In this document: positions 16,367 through 24,413 of the stretch, in pieces
Numbering within the stretch: the first letter of the stretch is position 1
Layout of the letters: each line of letters begins with the position of its first letter
Assembly: GCF_021129175.1 (NCBI RefSeq)
Contig: NZ_JAJOHV010000025.1
Coordinates: 1-64,000, forward strand
Reading direction: 5' to 3'
Length of the DNA: 64,000 nucleotides
Source: Chromobacterium piscinae
Lineage (GTDB): Bacteria; Pseudomonadota; Gammaproteobacteria; Burkholderiales; Chromobacteriaceae
The notes under the pieces: generated by a model
What the model was told of the DNA's origin: nothing
Seen by the model: only the letters and a program-made list of their open reading frames with translations
Databases searched by the model: none
Position numbers and translations under genes: made by a program

Positions 16367-17548
16367 ATGAGCACTCACGACGCGATTGAGCTGGTCGCGG
16401 TGCTGGCCAGCGAAGTGGCCGCGGTCGACGCGCCGCCGGCGTTGCCGGCCGGCGACCTGCAGGCGGTGGCCGACTGGCTGGCCGAGATTGAGCTGAACCG
16501 CTCGCTTGCGACCTGGCGCAACTACCGCAAGGAGGTGCAACGCCTGCTGTTGTGGCTGCAGCTGCAGCAGCTGACGCTGGCCACGGTGACGCGGCGCGAT
16601 CTGGGCGATTTCCAGCGCCTGCTGCAGACGCCGCCGGCCAGCTGGCTGAGCGCGCGGCGCTGCCCGCTGGGGCATGCTGGCTGGCGGCCGCTGAGCAAGC
16701 CGCTGGCGCCGGCCAGCGTCCGGCAAGCCTTGGTGATCTTGCACGGTCTGTTCGACTGGCTGCTGCACCAGGACCGCGCCGGCGTTAGGCGCAATCCGCT
16801 GCATCGCTGGCCGATGCCGGCGGTGCCGCCGGCGGCCAAACACGAACGCGTGCTGTCGCGCGCGGCGCAGGCCTGGCTGCAGCAGTCTGTAGCCGCGCTG
16901 CCGCGCACGCGGCTGCACGAATACCACACCTATTACCGCGCGCGGTGGCTACTGGCGCTGCTGCTGATCGGCGGGCTGCGCCGCGAGGAAGTGGTCAACG
17001 CGCGGATGGGTGACTTCAAGCGCTATGCGGATCTGGACGTGTGGGTGCTGCAGGTGCTGGGCAAAGGCGGGAAACCACGCGAAGTGTCGGTGACCGCGCA
17101 GTGGCTGGCCGAGCTGCGCTACTACCGCGAGCAAGCGCTGGGTCTCGCGGCGCTGCCGACACCGGACGAGACCACGCCGCTGCTGATGGCGCTGAACGGC
17201 AAGGCGTGGCTCGATCCGCGGCCGGTGACGGCGGGCCATCTGTACCAGCTGGTGAAGACCTTGCTCAAACACGCGGCGGCAGCCGCCACCGACGCGGGCC
17301 AGCCGCACCTGGCGACCGAGCTCGCGCGCGCCTCGACCCATTGGTTCCGCCACAGCGCACTGACCGCGAAACTGGAAGCCGGCGTGCCGCTAGAGGACGT
17401 GTCGGCCGAAGCCGGCCACAGCGACCCGAAAACGACGCTGGGCTATGCACACAAGTCGCCGGCGGCGCGGGCGCGACGCCAAGTGGACCTGCAGCTGATG
17501 GAGGGGGAGCCGCCGCCAGCCTGGGCCGGCTTTGGTGAGGACGAATAA
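16367..17548 (+). CDS. Tyrosine recombinase (integrase/resolvase)
   Basis: 393 residues with an N-terminal SAM-like core-binding domain (WLAEIELNRSLATWRNYRKE) and a full catalytic domain: Arg in LLIGGLRREEVV, HWFRHS (HxxR), AGHSDPKTTLGYAHKS with GH and the nucleophile Tyr. ATG 16367 is preferred because GGGG at 16357-16366 then has normal spacing. It may resolve plasmid multimers or integrate an element. It is unrelated in detail to Rci. Confidence 0.85.
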   Translation: MSTHDAIELVAVLASEVAAVDAPPALPAGDLQAVADWLAEIELNRSLATWRNYRKEVQRLLLWLQLQQLTLATVTRRDLGDFQRLLQTPPASWLSARRCPLGHAGWRPLSKPLAPASVRQALVILHGLFDWLLHQDRAGVRRNPLHRWPMPAVPPAAKHERVLSRAAQAWLQQSVAALPRTRLHEYHTYYRARWLLALLLIGGLRREEVVNARMGDFKRYADLDVWVLQVLGKGGKPREVSVTAQWLAELRYYREQALGLAALPTPDETTPLLMALNGKAWLDPRPVTAGHLYQLVKTLLKHAAAAATDAGQPHLATELARASTHWFRHSALTAKLEAGVPLEDVSAEAGHSDPKTTLGYAHKSPAARARRQVDLQLMEGEPPPAWAGFGEDE

Positions 17549-17604
17549 CGGGCTAGGCCGGGAAGCCGCCTCGCGGCGACGGCGGGGCGGTTGATGTCTC
17601 GACG

Positions 17605-18093
17605 TCAGCCGCCCAGCAACGCGGTGACGCCCGCGCCTACCAGGGTGGAGACCAGCGGGTGGCCGAGGAACTGCTTCAGCAGCGACTTGGCTTCTTCTTT
17701 TTGGGCCGGTGACGCGTTCGAGTTGTCGATGTTCTTGATCAAGGCCTCGAAGGCGTTGGCAATATTTTGGGTGTTGTTATCGCCAATTTGCACGGCTTGG
17801 GCGGTGTGAATATTGATTTGCGGCGGGCTTTTAGTGTGCATAGTCTTGGTGAATTCAATTTGATAGTGGGACCCAATAACACCATTGCCCCCTGGGTAAA
17901 AATTGACCTTGGTGACATAGTGCTTGTCATCATTGCCATTGGGCAATTTGCGGATGACCGTGTCGCCTTCCGCGATATTCACCGCGTCATCCTCGATCAG
18001 GATCGTGCCACCGGTGAATGTGGCTGGAACAGGGCCAAACACTGGGCCATCCGGTTTTTGAATAAAGGCATCGGTTTTAGGGAAGTGCGGCAT
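17605..18093 (-). CDS. Protein with C-terminal RHIM-like amyloid motif
   Basis: 162 residues. An N-terminal beta-rich domain of about 90 residues is followed by AVQIGDNNTQNI near residue 105. The core VQIGDNN matches the (I/V)Q(I/V/L)Gxx(N/Q) pattern of RHIM and of bacterial amyloid signalling motifs. A helical tail ends in VSTLVGAGVTALLGG, a hydrophobic segment. The start is MPHFPKTD with AAGGAAA upstream. Such motifs nucleate assembly between a sensor and an effector in cell-death or defence systems. No obvious sensor lies alongside. Motif by inspection only. Confidence 0.6.
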   Translation of the reverse strand: MPHFPKTDAFIQKPDGPVFGPVPATFTGGTILIEDDAVNIAEGDTVIRKLPNGNDDKHYVTKVNFYPGGNGVIGSHYQIEFTKTMHTKSPPQINIHTAQAVQIGDNNTQNIANAFEALIKNIDNSNASPAQKEEAKSLLKQFLGHPLVSTLVGAGVTALLGG

Positions 18094-18104
18094 AGGGTTT
18101 CCTT

Positions 18105-18476
18105 TTAAGTTTGACTGGATTCGACGGTAGTGAAGTGGTGACCTGCCCACTGATTCGCACGATGCGCGGCGACATCGCTGCGGCTGCGGTCCAGCGCCTG
18201 GCGCAGCGGCGTGCCGGCAGCCGGCTCCGGCAGCACGGTGTAGTGCCCGCCATGTCCCTGAAAGCCCTCAAACAACGCGGTGAGCCAGTCCGGCGCGCCG
18301 GCGCGGGCATCGACGACGATCATCTGCTCGTCGAAGCGCGGGCGCTGCTCCAGGATCTGGCGCAGTTGGTCCTGCAACGTCGCCGGCATCTCGGGCTGCA
18401 CCTCGACGATGCTGTAGCGACCTTCTTCCCTGTTGTCGTTGGCGGGGTGGGTAAAGCGTTGAATCTTGAATTCCAT
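18105..18476 (-). CDS. Hypothetical protein upstream of the RHIM-like gene
   Basis: Not recognised. 123 residues (MEFKIQRFTHPANDNREEG start). The centre, PRFDEQMIVVDARAGAPDW, looks like an alpha/beta fold. It lies 11 bp upstream of the RHIM-like gene on the same strand, so the two are almost certainly one operon. It may be that protein's partner. Confidence 0.6.
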   Translation of the reverse strand: MEFKIQRFTHPANDNREEGRYSIVEVQPEMPATLQDQLRQILEQRPRFDEQMIVVDARAGAPDWLTALFEGFQGHGGHYTVLPEPAAGTPLRQALDRSRSDVAAHRANQWAGHHFTTVESSQT

Positions 18477-18543
18477 AGCTGTAGCCGTTGTCTGTGGTGA
18501 ATGCCGACATGCTATACGAGCTCGCGGCCGGCGGCGACCGTAT

Positions 18544-18598
18544 TGCTGAACCGATAGCAAGTAATTATAATTTGCAATGACGATTTATTATTACTTGC
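18544..18598 (+). promoter_or_regulatory. Promoter and inverted repeat of the toxin-antitoxin operon
   Basis: TTGCTG (18544-18549), 17 bp, TATAAT (18567-18572). Inverted arms GCAAGTAAT (18557-18565) and ATTACTTGC (18590-18598) flank the -10 box and start point. The arrangement fits binding by the antitoxin, alone or with the toxin. Confidence 0.7.
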
Positions 18599-18611
18599 AG
18601 AGGAGGCCGAT

Positions 18612-19073
18612 ATGGCGACTTTGGAAACTATCGATCACACCACCCTGTCGCACCTGATCGATGCCGGTAGCGTGCGCAACGCCCAGGCTGTCGGCCAGAC
18701 CGGCGGCTGGTCGGTTGTGGTGAAATACGGCGCGTCCCAGCATGCGCTGGCGACATCGCGCAGCAAAAAGGTGAGGCTGTTCAAAAAATTGGAGACCCTG
18801 GTCGCGTATCTAGCCGGCGTCGGCATCACCCATTTCGATGTCGATGCTGCGCAATTCAACCCCGCCAGTACTCAGCGGGTGCAGCGGCCCGACCGCAGCG
18901 CCGCGTTGCGCCGCGCGCACCAGGCCGCCGCCTATGACGCCTATGTCCGCGCGGCGGTGCAGGTCGCACTGGATGATCCTACGCCTGGCGTGCCACATGA
19001 GGAAGCCAAAGCGATGTTCGCGGCCAAACGCGCGGCGTTGAGGCAACGTAGTCTGAAGGCGAAGGAATGCTGA
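18612..19073 (+). CDS. Antitoxin / plasmid stability determinant
   Basis: 153 residues. The N-terminal half (VRNAQAVGQTGGWSVVVKYG, then KKVRLFKKLETLVAYLAGVG, then FDVDAAQF) and the C-terminal part (RPDRSAALRRAHQAAAYDAY, then PTPGVPHEEAKAMFAAKR) match plasmid stability determinants that pair with ParE/RelE toxins. The C-terminal half probably wraps the toxin. AGAGGAGG precedes the ATG. Its end overlaps the toxin start by 7 bp. Confidence 0.8.
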   Translation: MATLETIDHTTLSHLIDAGSVRNAQAVGQTGGWSVVVKYGASQHALATSRSKKVRLFKKLETLVAYLAGVGITHFDVDAAQFNPASTQRVQRPDRSAALRRAHQAAAYDAYVRAAVQVALDDPTPGVPHEEAKAMFAAKRAALRQRSLKAKEC

Positions 19074-19342
19074 TCTGGAAAGCTCAGGCGCTGGCTGATC
19101 GCGACACAATCCTCGACTACATCGCACAGGACAACCTTGCCGCTGCGGAGGCGCTGGACGAACGCATCGAACAACGCGCCGAGCAGCTGCTCGACAAGCC
19201 GAGTCTGGGTCGCCGCGGCCGCGTCGACGGCACGCGCGAGTTGGTCGCGCATCCATCCTATCTGCTGGTTTACCGGGTCGACGACGCCGGCGACATTGTT
19301 GTGTTGCGAGTCTTGCATACCGCGCAGCACTGGCCCATCTGA
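19067..19342 (+). CDS. parE: RelE/ParE-family toxin
   Basis: 91 residues with the family layout: LIWKAQALADRDTILDYIA, then AAAEALDERIEQRAEQL, LGRRGRVDGTRELVAHPSYLLVYRV and VVLRVLHTAQHWP. The RELV...YLLVYRV strand and the ending VLRVLHxxQxWP fit ParE rather than ribosome-cutting RelE. A gyrase target is likely by family. The ATG overlaps the antitoxin, giving coupled translation. Confidence 0.88.
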   Translation: MLIWKAQALADRDTILDYIAQDNLAAAEALDERIEQRAEQLLDKPSLGRRGRVDGTRELVAHPSYLLVYRVDDAGDIVVLRVLHTAQHWPI

Positions 19343-19881
19343 TGGCAAAATTTCGCTATGCGGACTTCATCAACCAGCTGCGTCCGCTGCTGGCACAAAT
19401 TGACGCCTTGCAGGGCGAGCGCGAGGGTCATCAGGCGCATGCCTTCCGGCAATGGCGACACGCGCTCAACGATCTGCTATTACGGGTCGGTGAGCAGGGG
19501 TATCGGCCTCATTGCCACGTCGGCGGACGACGATTCGGCGCGGGGCGCTGGATGGACCGACAGGCGCCACTGCGCAATTATGTGTCCGACCTGCGCGAGA
19601 CGCAGATCGAGCTGAGCACCATCATCGCCAATTTCGACCGCGATGGCACGCCGCCGACGCCGCCACGCTCCGCCGACAGCCTAGCCGTGCCGGACACGAT
19701 TACGCCGGCTTGGTTGTGGCGCCATTTGTCGGTGACCGCCATTGCGGCCCTGCTGAGCGGAGCGGTTGGGATTTTCATGGCGGGTGTATATGTCGGCCAG
19801 TCGAAACTGTACGCGGATCTCATGCATACATCGTCTCCGGTTGACAGCACTCAACCCGCAGCTAAAACGCCGAGGCCTTGA
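19342..19881 (+). CDS. Hypothetical membrane protein after the toxin-antitoxin pair
   Basis: 179 residues. A soluble N-terminal part with basic residues (HALNDLLLRVGEQGYRPHCH) is followed by a single membrane segment (VTAIAALLSGAVGIFMAGVY, near 131-150) and a Pro/Thr tail. Its ATG overlaps the toxin stop, so it is co-translated with the toxin. A third gene in such an operon is unusual and may modify or report the toxin system. Function unknown. Confidence 0.6.
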   Translation: MAKFRYADFINQLRPLLAQIDALQGEREGHQAHAFRQWRHALNDLLLRVGEQGYRPHCHVGGRRFGAGRWMDRQAPLRNYVSDLRETQIELSTIIANFDRDGTPPTPPRSADSLAVPDTITPAWLWRHLSVTAIAALLSGAVGIFMAGVYVGQSKLYADLMHTSSPVDSTQPAAKTPRP

Positions 19882-19928
19882 CCGACTTAGCACCAGGAGG
19901 TGCCCATGAAGACGCGGAGCGGGCCGGG

Positions 19929-20075
19929 CTATGTCAGCCAGGCGCGCAGGCACCATGTGCCGAACAGCTGCAGCAACAGAAGCGCAAGCGCCCATTTCCT
20001 TCTTCCCACTACCGCTAATCCGGCCAGACCCAGCGCCAGAACGAACCATATACCCTCTATCAGGTGCAACCCCAT
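19929..20075 (-). CDS. Small membrane protein
   Basis: 48 residues starting MGLHLIEGIWFVLALGLAGL, with two hydrophobic segments joined by GRRK. AAGGAG lies 8 bp before the ATG, which is strong support for so short a frame. It is convergent with the toxin-antitoxin operon. Confidence 0.6.
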   Translation of the reverse strand: MGLHLIEGIWFVLALGLAGLAVVGRRKWALALLLLQLFGTWCLRAWLT

Positions 20076-20246
20076 GTCACAACTCCTTGCGTGAACCCAG
20101 GCTCGGACGGAATGCACTGGCCTGGTTCAGCGTATAGCGCGAATTTGATGCGGCTCACGGGTGGGCAGGGAGAAATTTTCCAACGTCAGAAATTCTTATG
20201 TCGCGTGGTCAATGATAGGCAGTTGATTTTTCGAGGACGGTAACAA

Positions 20247-20692
20247 TTGCTGCTGACCCACTGCTCCGGCTTGCGTTGTACCGAAACAGCTAGGCTGATC
20301 TTTCTGACCAACCCTAAGCTGCGACAGGCTCTTGAAAGCTATCTGGAGTACCGACTGCAAAACAGGCTTGACTGCGCCTTAGCTGCTACAGACCATCGTG
20401 GTTTTTAGCGCAGACGAAGCTGCTTCTGACTCATCGTCTGCCTGATGGCCGTCAGGCGGAGTATTGGGCCGCTGACGCACTGGAAGCGCGCTTCAGGGTG
20501 TTGAACCGCGCAGCCGGCATTAAGACTAGCTCGCATGCTGGCAGGAGGTCGTTTTCGAGTCGTTTACTCAAGTCTGGCGTGTCGCTGGAGCAGCTGGCCA
20601 TCCTTTTGGGCCACCAGGACACTGAGGTGACGTCTGCCTATATCCAAGTAGAAAGAAAAACGCTTCGATCCATGTACGAACATGCGCTATGA
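20247..20692 (+). pseudogene. Tyrosine recombinase remnant, N-truncated and frameshifted
   Basis: The first piece reads LLLTHCSGLRCTETARL (catalytic Arg region) and runs to a stop near 20408. The second piece continues in another frame: LTHRLPDGRQAEYW, then TSSHAGRRSFSSRLLKSGVS, LGHQD and TSAYIQV, giving HxxR, GH and Tyr. The N-terminal binding domain is absent. The remnant marks the left border of the small-gene region and may be the relic of its insertion. Confidence 0.75.
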
Positions 20693-20695
20693 TTG

Positions 20696-20712
20696 GGTGC
20701 GATTAACGCACC
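20696..20712. promoter_or_regulatory. Operator of the first relay regulator, upstream copy
   Basis: GGTGCGATTAACGCACC, a near-perfect palindrome directly before the ribosome-binding site of the regulator gene. A TATGAT at 20688-20693 could be the -10 box, which would put the palindrome over the transcription start. It matches the operator at the gene's 3' end. Confidence 0.7.
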
Positions 20713-20726
20713 TCTTTAGGAGTGGA

Positions 20727-21014
20727 ATGAAACAGCCCCCGAAATACCCAAAGGGTGATCTTCGCCGCATGCTTATGGTTCTGGCTGCATTGCAGCCAAC
20801 AGAAGGCGCAACGCTGGTGACTATTGCCGAAAAAACAGGACTAGATAAGAAAACTGTTTCTAATCTTTTGGCTCAAGCAAAGGATCAAGCTGGAGTCGAA
20901 TGGGAAAAGATTGGCGCAGTGTATCACCTTCGCAACATCGGGCCAGTATTCAAAATGGAAGGAGTGAAAATGGCCTTGCGCGGTGCGTTAAACGCACCCA
21001 TAATAGAGCCATAG
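20727..21014 (+). CDS. Winged-helix-like relay regulator 1
   Basis: 95 residues, MKQPPKYPKGDLRRMLMVLA start with AGGAG upstream. LVTIAEKTGLDKKTVSNLLAQ looks like a DNA-binding helix-turn-helix. GAVYHLRNIGPVF forms a wing-like strand. It resembles the regulator at 24671 (both have YPKGD-RR, the helix-turn-helix and a VF-LR-G motif near the end). It is flanked by two copies of the same palindrome: one before its start and one overlapping its last codons. Confidence 0.75.
   Translation: MKQPPKYPKGDLRRMLMVLAALQPTEGATLVTIAEKTGLDKKTVSNLLAQAKDQAGVEWEKIGAVYHLRNIGPVFKMEGVKMALRGALNAPIIEP
20976..21004 (+). promoter_or_regulatory. Promoter P1 with operator as spacer
   Basis: TTGCGC (20976-20981), spacer GGTGCGTTAAACGCACC (20982-20998), CATAAT (20999-21004). 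The 17-bp spacer is exactly the palindrome. Bound regulator 1 would occlude the promoter. The promoter lies inside the 3' end of the regulator gene and drives block 1. Confidence 0.75.
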
Positions 21015-21041
21015 TCGAACAACCAAGCCAGGAGTGAAGCC

Positions 21042-21407
21042 ATGGAGCGGTATATCAGGGTGGAAAACGAAGACGGTGAAACTGTTTCAATTCCGGCAAA
21101 AGTCGGTCTTTGTTCCTGCTGCGAAGGGTATGGGAAAGTAGAAAACTCAGCGTTTTCTAATGGCTTTACATCTAGCGAATGGGCTGAGCTGGATGATGAG
21201 TCTAAAGAAAACTACATGGCCGGCGATTACGACGTGCAATGCAAAGCCTGCGAAGGAACAGGACGGGTGTTGGTGCCAAATTTGGAACGCATGACGTTCA
21301 CCCATAAACGCATCTTGGTAAACGTGCGTAGGGAACAACGTGAAGTGGCCGCTGCGGCACGTGCCGTTGACGCAGAGATGGCGGCTGAGCGTGCGTTTGG
21401 CTGTTAA
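21042..21407 (+). CDS. Small zinc-binding protein with two CxxCxGxG-type motifs
   Basis: 121 residues. CSCCEGYGKV (near 25) and CKACEGTGRV (near 66) resemble the paired cysteine motifs of the DnaJ zinc centre. The helical tail is rich in Arg, Ala and Glu. It is the first gene after promoter P1. AGGAG lies upstream. Function unknown. Confidence 0.65.
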   Translation: MERYIRVENEDGETVSIPAKVGLCSCCEGYGKVENSAFSNGFTSSEWAELDDESKENYMAGDYDVQCKACEGTGRVLVPNLERMTFTHKRILVNVRREQREVAAAARAVDAEMAAERAFGC

Positions 21408-21431
21408 TTCGGAAAACTGGAAGACTAGATC

Positions 21432-21782
21432 ATGCCCTATACCCTGACCCGTGCCGACCTCGGCTCTATCACCGACCCCGAGATGGCATTCAGCACTGAA
21501 AGGCTGTTGCCAGCGTGGGAGGACATCCCCGAAACGTTCAAGAACGATCGAGGCAACATCTACGTCGAGTTGGTGAGTGCGTTGTTCTACGGTGGCGAGC
21601 TGCCCAACTGCGACATGGAGTTCCTGCCCGATTTCGACGACGAGCAGGCGTCTGCTGATCTGAATAAGTGCGTGCGCGCCCACCTCCAGTCGTTTGCGCC
21701 GAAGCATGAGCACAAGATGGCAGGTGTTGCATACATGGTGTCATGCGTGTGTACGCTGCACCCTGCGGCGCAACCCGTCTGA
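21432..21782 (+). CDS. Hypothetical acidic protein
   Basis: Not recognised. 116 residues, acidic (NCDMEFLPDFDDEQASADLN), no membrane segment. It is preceded by a CGGAAAA leader. Small acidic proteins are common among DNA-mimic and anti-defence proteins, but nothing specific supports that here. Confidence 0.55.
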   Translation: MPYTLTRADLGSITDPEMAFSTERLLPAWEDIPETFKNDRGNIYVELVSALFYGGELPNCDMEFLPDFDDEQASADLNKCVRAHLQSFAPKHEHKMAGVAYMVSCVCTLHPAAQPV

Positions 21783-21848
21783 GCCACCGGAAAACACTGC
21801 ACCTGTGGGTGCCCGCTCCAGGCCGGCAGCCTGGCAAGGAACCAAACA

Positions 21849-22277
21849 ATGCAAAACGGACTGCAATACAGGACTGACGCGGCCAGTGTGGGCGAAGCTC
21901 TTGCTGCTCTGCAGGAGAAGTTGAAAGGAGTCAAAGCCAGTGATTTGCAGGCAATCAATGACGCCACCTGGCATACCTGCGCGCAGTTCGACGTAAGCCA
22001 AGACGCGCTGGAAAACGCACTGGCGTCGGCTGAAACCGTGTTCGACGCGATGGCGGACGAAAAAATATCTGCGACAAAGCTCGCACGAAAGTACGGCACG
22101 ACCACAGCCGCAGTGCAGTTGGAGCTGGTTCGTTTAGGGTACATCGAAGTTCGTAATGGCCTGCACTTCATCACGCCCCTTGGCCGATCCGAGGGCGGCG
22201 AGTGGCGGCAAAGTCCGGGGGGCACCTGCCAGGACGGACACATGGTCTGGCCTACCAACCTTCAACTGTCGTTTTGA
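21849..22277 (+). CDS. Winged-helix-like protein
   Basis: 142 residues. ISATKLARKYGTTTAAVQLE looks like a helix-turn-helix near residue 75. It is followed by a wing (GYIEVRNGLHFITPLGRSEG) and the tail GEWRQSPGG...DGHMVWP. A degraded relative of the tail lies at 24242-24413. The gene is preceded by a family B hairpin leader (21799-21842), not by a plain CGGAAAA. Confidence 0.55.
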   Translation: MQNGLQYRTDAASVGEALAALQEKLKGVKASDLQAINDATWHTCAQFDVSQDALENALASAETVFDAMADEKISATKLARKYGTTTAAVQLELVRLGYIEVRNGLHFITPLGRSEGGEWRQSPGGTCQDGHMVWPTNLQLSF

Positions 22278-22294
22278 CCATCGGAAAAAACATC

Positions 22295-22579
22295 ATGGCA
22301 TCTGTAATTGAACGAGTCTTCAACGAAACCGGGTCGCAGTGGGCTGATTGCCCCAGCACTTACGAAATTGCCGATGGTATTGCTGGCCGACGCCTGGATC
22401 GGCGTTGCAGCTACGCCATCATCAAAGGCGATGTCTGCGAGCTTGTTCGCTTCTCCATGTCTTGCAGTGGCTGCAATGAGGGTATGGGCGAAAAAGGAGC
22501 CGGCTGCAATGAGTGCGGTTACACCGGTCGATCCCGCGTAAGTCAATGGGTTCCCATGAGTCCGGCAACCCATCAATAA
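22295..22579 (+). CDS. Small cysteine-rich protein
   Basis: 94 residues with a zinc-ribbon-like cluster: MSCSGCNEGMGEKGAGCNEC then GYTGRSR. ATG 22295 follows the CGGAAAA leader at 22282; the longer frame upstream overlaps the previous gene. Function unknown. Confidence 0.55.
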   Translation: MASVIERVFNETGSQWADCPSTYEIADGIAGRRLDRRCSYAIIKGDVCELVRFSMSCSGCNEGMGEKGAGCNECGYTGRSRVSQWVPMSPATHQ

Positions 22580-22597
22580 ATCGGACGGAAAAGAATA

Positions 22598-23512
22598 ATG
22601 AGAGCAGTTGACCTATTTGCCGGCGGCGGGGGATTCAGCACCGGAGCCAAAGCCGCCGGCATCGAAGTGGTATGGGCAGGTAACCACAACCCTGTGGCCG
22701 TTCAGTACCACGCGAATAATCACCCGGAAGCCATCCACGTTTGCCAGGATCTGCATCAAGCAGACTGGACGACTCTACCGGCCCACGATGTGATGTTGGC
22801 GTCGCCCTGTTGCCAGGGGCACACCCCGGCACGCGGAAAGGATCGCCCGTACCACGACAAGCAACGCAGCACAGCGTGGGCGGTGGTGAGCTGCGCCGAA
22901 TATCACCGTCAGGACGTAGTGGTCGTAGAGAACGTCCCTGAATTTACCAAATGGGCGCTCTATCCGGCGTGGTTGCAAGCCATGGATGCACTCGGTTATG
23001 CCGTATCCCCGCACTTAATCGACGCGGCGGATCATGGGGTGCCACAGAATCGCGAGCGGCTGTTTCTGGTCTGCACACAATCGAAACACCCGCTGGAGCT
23101 GAATCTGCCACAGCGCGAGCATGTCGGCATTGGCCAGGTGATCGAGTGGGGCAAGCATCGCTGGTCACCGATCAACAAGCCTGGCCGGAGCGAAGCCACG
23201 CTGAAGCGCGTGGCCGCTGGCCGCGCTCGCCACGGCGATCGATTTGTTGCACCGTACTACGGCAGCGGTAGCGGCACCACTGGGCGCAGCATTGACCGCC
23301 CAATTGGCACCATCACGACGCTGGATCGCTGGGCCGTTATTAATGGCGACCAGATGCGCATGCTGCAACCACCTGAAGTGCGCGCGGCGATGGGATTCCC
23401 TGCCGATTATCAGCTTCCGCCGACCCGACGCGAGGCCATTCACCTGCTGGGCAATGCAGTCTGTCCGCCGGTCGTGACCGACATTCTCAACGAGATCAGG
23501 GCCGCAGCCTAA
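22598..23512 (+). CDS. C5-cytosine DNA methyltransferase
   Basis: 304 residues. Motif I is DLFAGGGGFS (residue 4 on), motif IV SPCCQGH with the catalytic Cys, motif VI ENVPEF, motif VIII QNRERLF, and motif X GNAVCPPVV at the end. The target-recognition region between motifs VIII and IX is short. No cognate restriction enzyme is seen nearby, so it is an orphan enzyme, probably protecting the incoming plasmid from host restriction. It has a CGGAAAA leader and AT-rich Shine-Dalgarno like its neighbours. Confidence 0.9.
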   Translation: MRAVDLFAGGGGFSTGAKAAGIEVVWAGNHNPVAVQYHANNHPEAIHVCQDLHQADWTTLPAHDVMLASPCCQGHTPARGKDRPYHDKQRSTAWAVVSCAEYHRQDVVVVENVPEFTKWALYPAWLQAMDALGYAVSPHLIDAADHGVPQNRERLFLVCTQSKHPLELNLPQREHVGIGQVIEWGKHRWSPINKPGRSEATLKRVAAGRARHGDRFVAPYYGSGSGTTGRSIDRPIGTITTLDRWAVINGDQMRMLQPPEVRAAMGFPADYQLPPTRREAIHLLGNAVCPPVVTDILNEIRAAA

Positions 23513-23530
23513 AACCCCGGAAAAATCAGC

Positions 23531-23875
23531 ATGACTATAACCCTGTCTACCCTCCAATACCTGGCTAAACGACTCGCGTTGATCGACGGCGAGGAGATCG
23601 CAGCAGCCTCTGTGTTGGTGCGCAAGGCGGAAGCCTCGTTGAGTGTTTTCGAGCGGAGTTCTCAAGCCGCACACGCCCTCTATCACACGCTTTGGGACCA
23701 TGTCTCTCGTGCGCTGGATCACAGCGATTTCTCGCCCGAGCATGCTGATGCTGTAGAGGCGTTGGAGGCCGAGTTGGCCGGGCGAACCTTGTTCATCCGG
23801 CTTGCGCTGGGATGGATCTCGCGTAGCGAATCCGGGCCGGCGGAATTCCCGGCTCTTACAGAATTCATGAACTGA
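23531..23875 (+). CDS. Hypothetical helical protein
   Basis: Not recognised. 114 residues, mostly helical, with no Cys and no membrane segment. The ATG lies 7 bp after the CGGAAAA leader at 23518. It follows the methyltransferase directly and may be co-expressed with it. Confidence 0.5.
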   Translation: MTITLSTLQYLAKRLALIDGEEIAAASVLVRKAEASLSVFERSSQAAHALYHTLWDHVSRALDHSDFSPEHADAVEALEAELAGRTLFIRLALGWISRSESGPAEFPALTEFMN

Positions 23876-23905
23876 CGGTAGGTCGGAAAAAGTTTGGAGA
23901 GGAAA

Positions 23906-24202
23906 ATGCAAGACCGTAAAAGAAAATTTAGCGTTCAGCCTGTGCCTGTCGAGCAGAAAATGAGTGACCTGCCCGCAGGTCAGCAAGCTGAAGTCCAGTC
24001 TTGGCTAACACTTCTGGTTGGCCAGTCTAATGAGCCGAAGTCTGTTATGGATGACATGACGCAGGTCGAGTGCGAAGCATTCAATCAATGGGTGTCCGAG
24101 CAGACTGGAGACCCCGAACATGGCGGGGCAATTGATTGCATGAAATGGCCCGGTTGGGGGGCTGTTGTTGTGCGTCGTGCCAAAGAACGCGTTGCCAAAT
24201 AG
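23906..24202 (+). CDS. Hypothetical protein
   Basis: Not recognised. 98 residues. MQDRKRKFSVQPVPVEQKM start with GAGAGGA upstream, so ATG 23906 is preferred over the TTG at 23894. The tail is basic (VVVRRAKERVAK). A CGGAAAA leader lies at 23884. Confidence 0.5.
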   Translation: MQDRKRKFSVQPVPVEQKMSDLPAGQQAEVQSWLTLLVGQSNEPKSVMDDMTQVECEAFNQWVSEQTGDPEHGGAIDCMKWPGWGAVVVRRAKERVAK

Positions 24203-24241
24203 CCATCGGATAAGACCATGACAACTAGGAATTGGCGCATG

Positions 24242-24413
24242 ACTGAAGAAAAATTGGGAGCGAGGTGGATTACATTTCTTCACCGATTTGGGCAAAAGTC
24301 TCGGTGGAGAATGGCGGAAGGTATCAGATCCAAACAACGGCTATGACGGGCATATGGTTTGGCCTGCTGATCTTCTGCTGGGAACACAGCCGTCAGCCGA
24401 GAAGGGAGCTGTA
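24242..24413 (+). pseudogene. Remnant of a winged-helix gene tail
   Basis: An open frame without a proper start reads GLHFFTDLGKSLGGEW, then RKVSDPNNGYDGHMVWP. It matches GLHFITPLGRSEGGEW and DGHMVWP at the end of the gene at 21849. It runs in frame into the next small gene. Only the 3' part of a paralogue is left. Confidence 0.6.
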
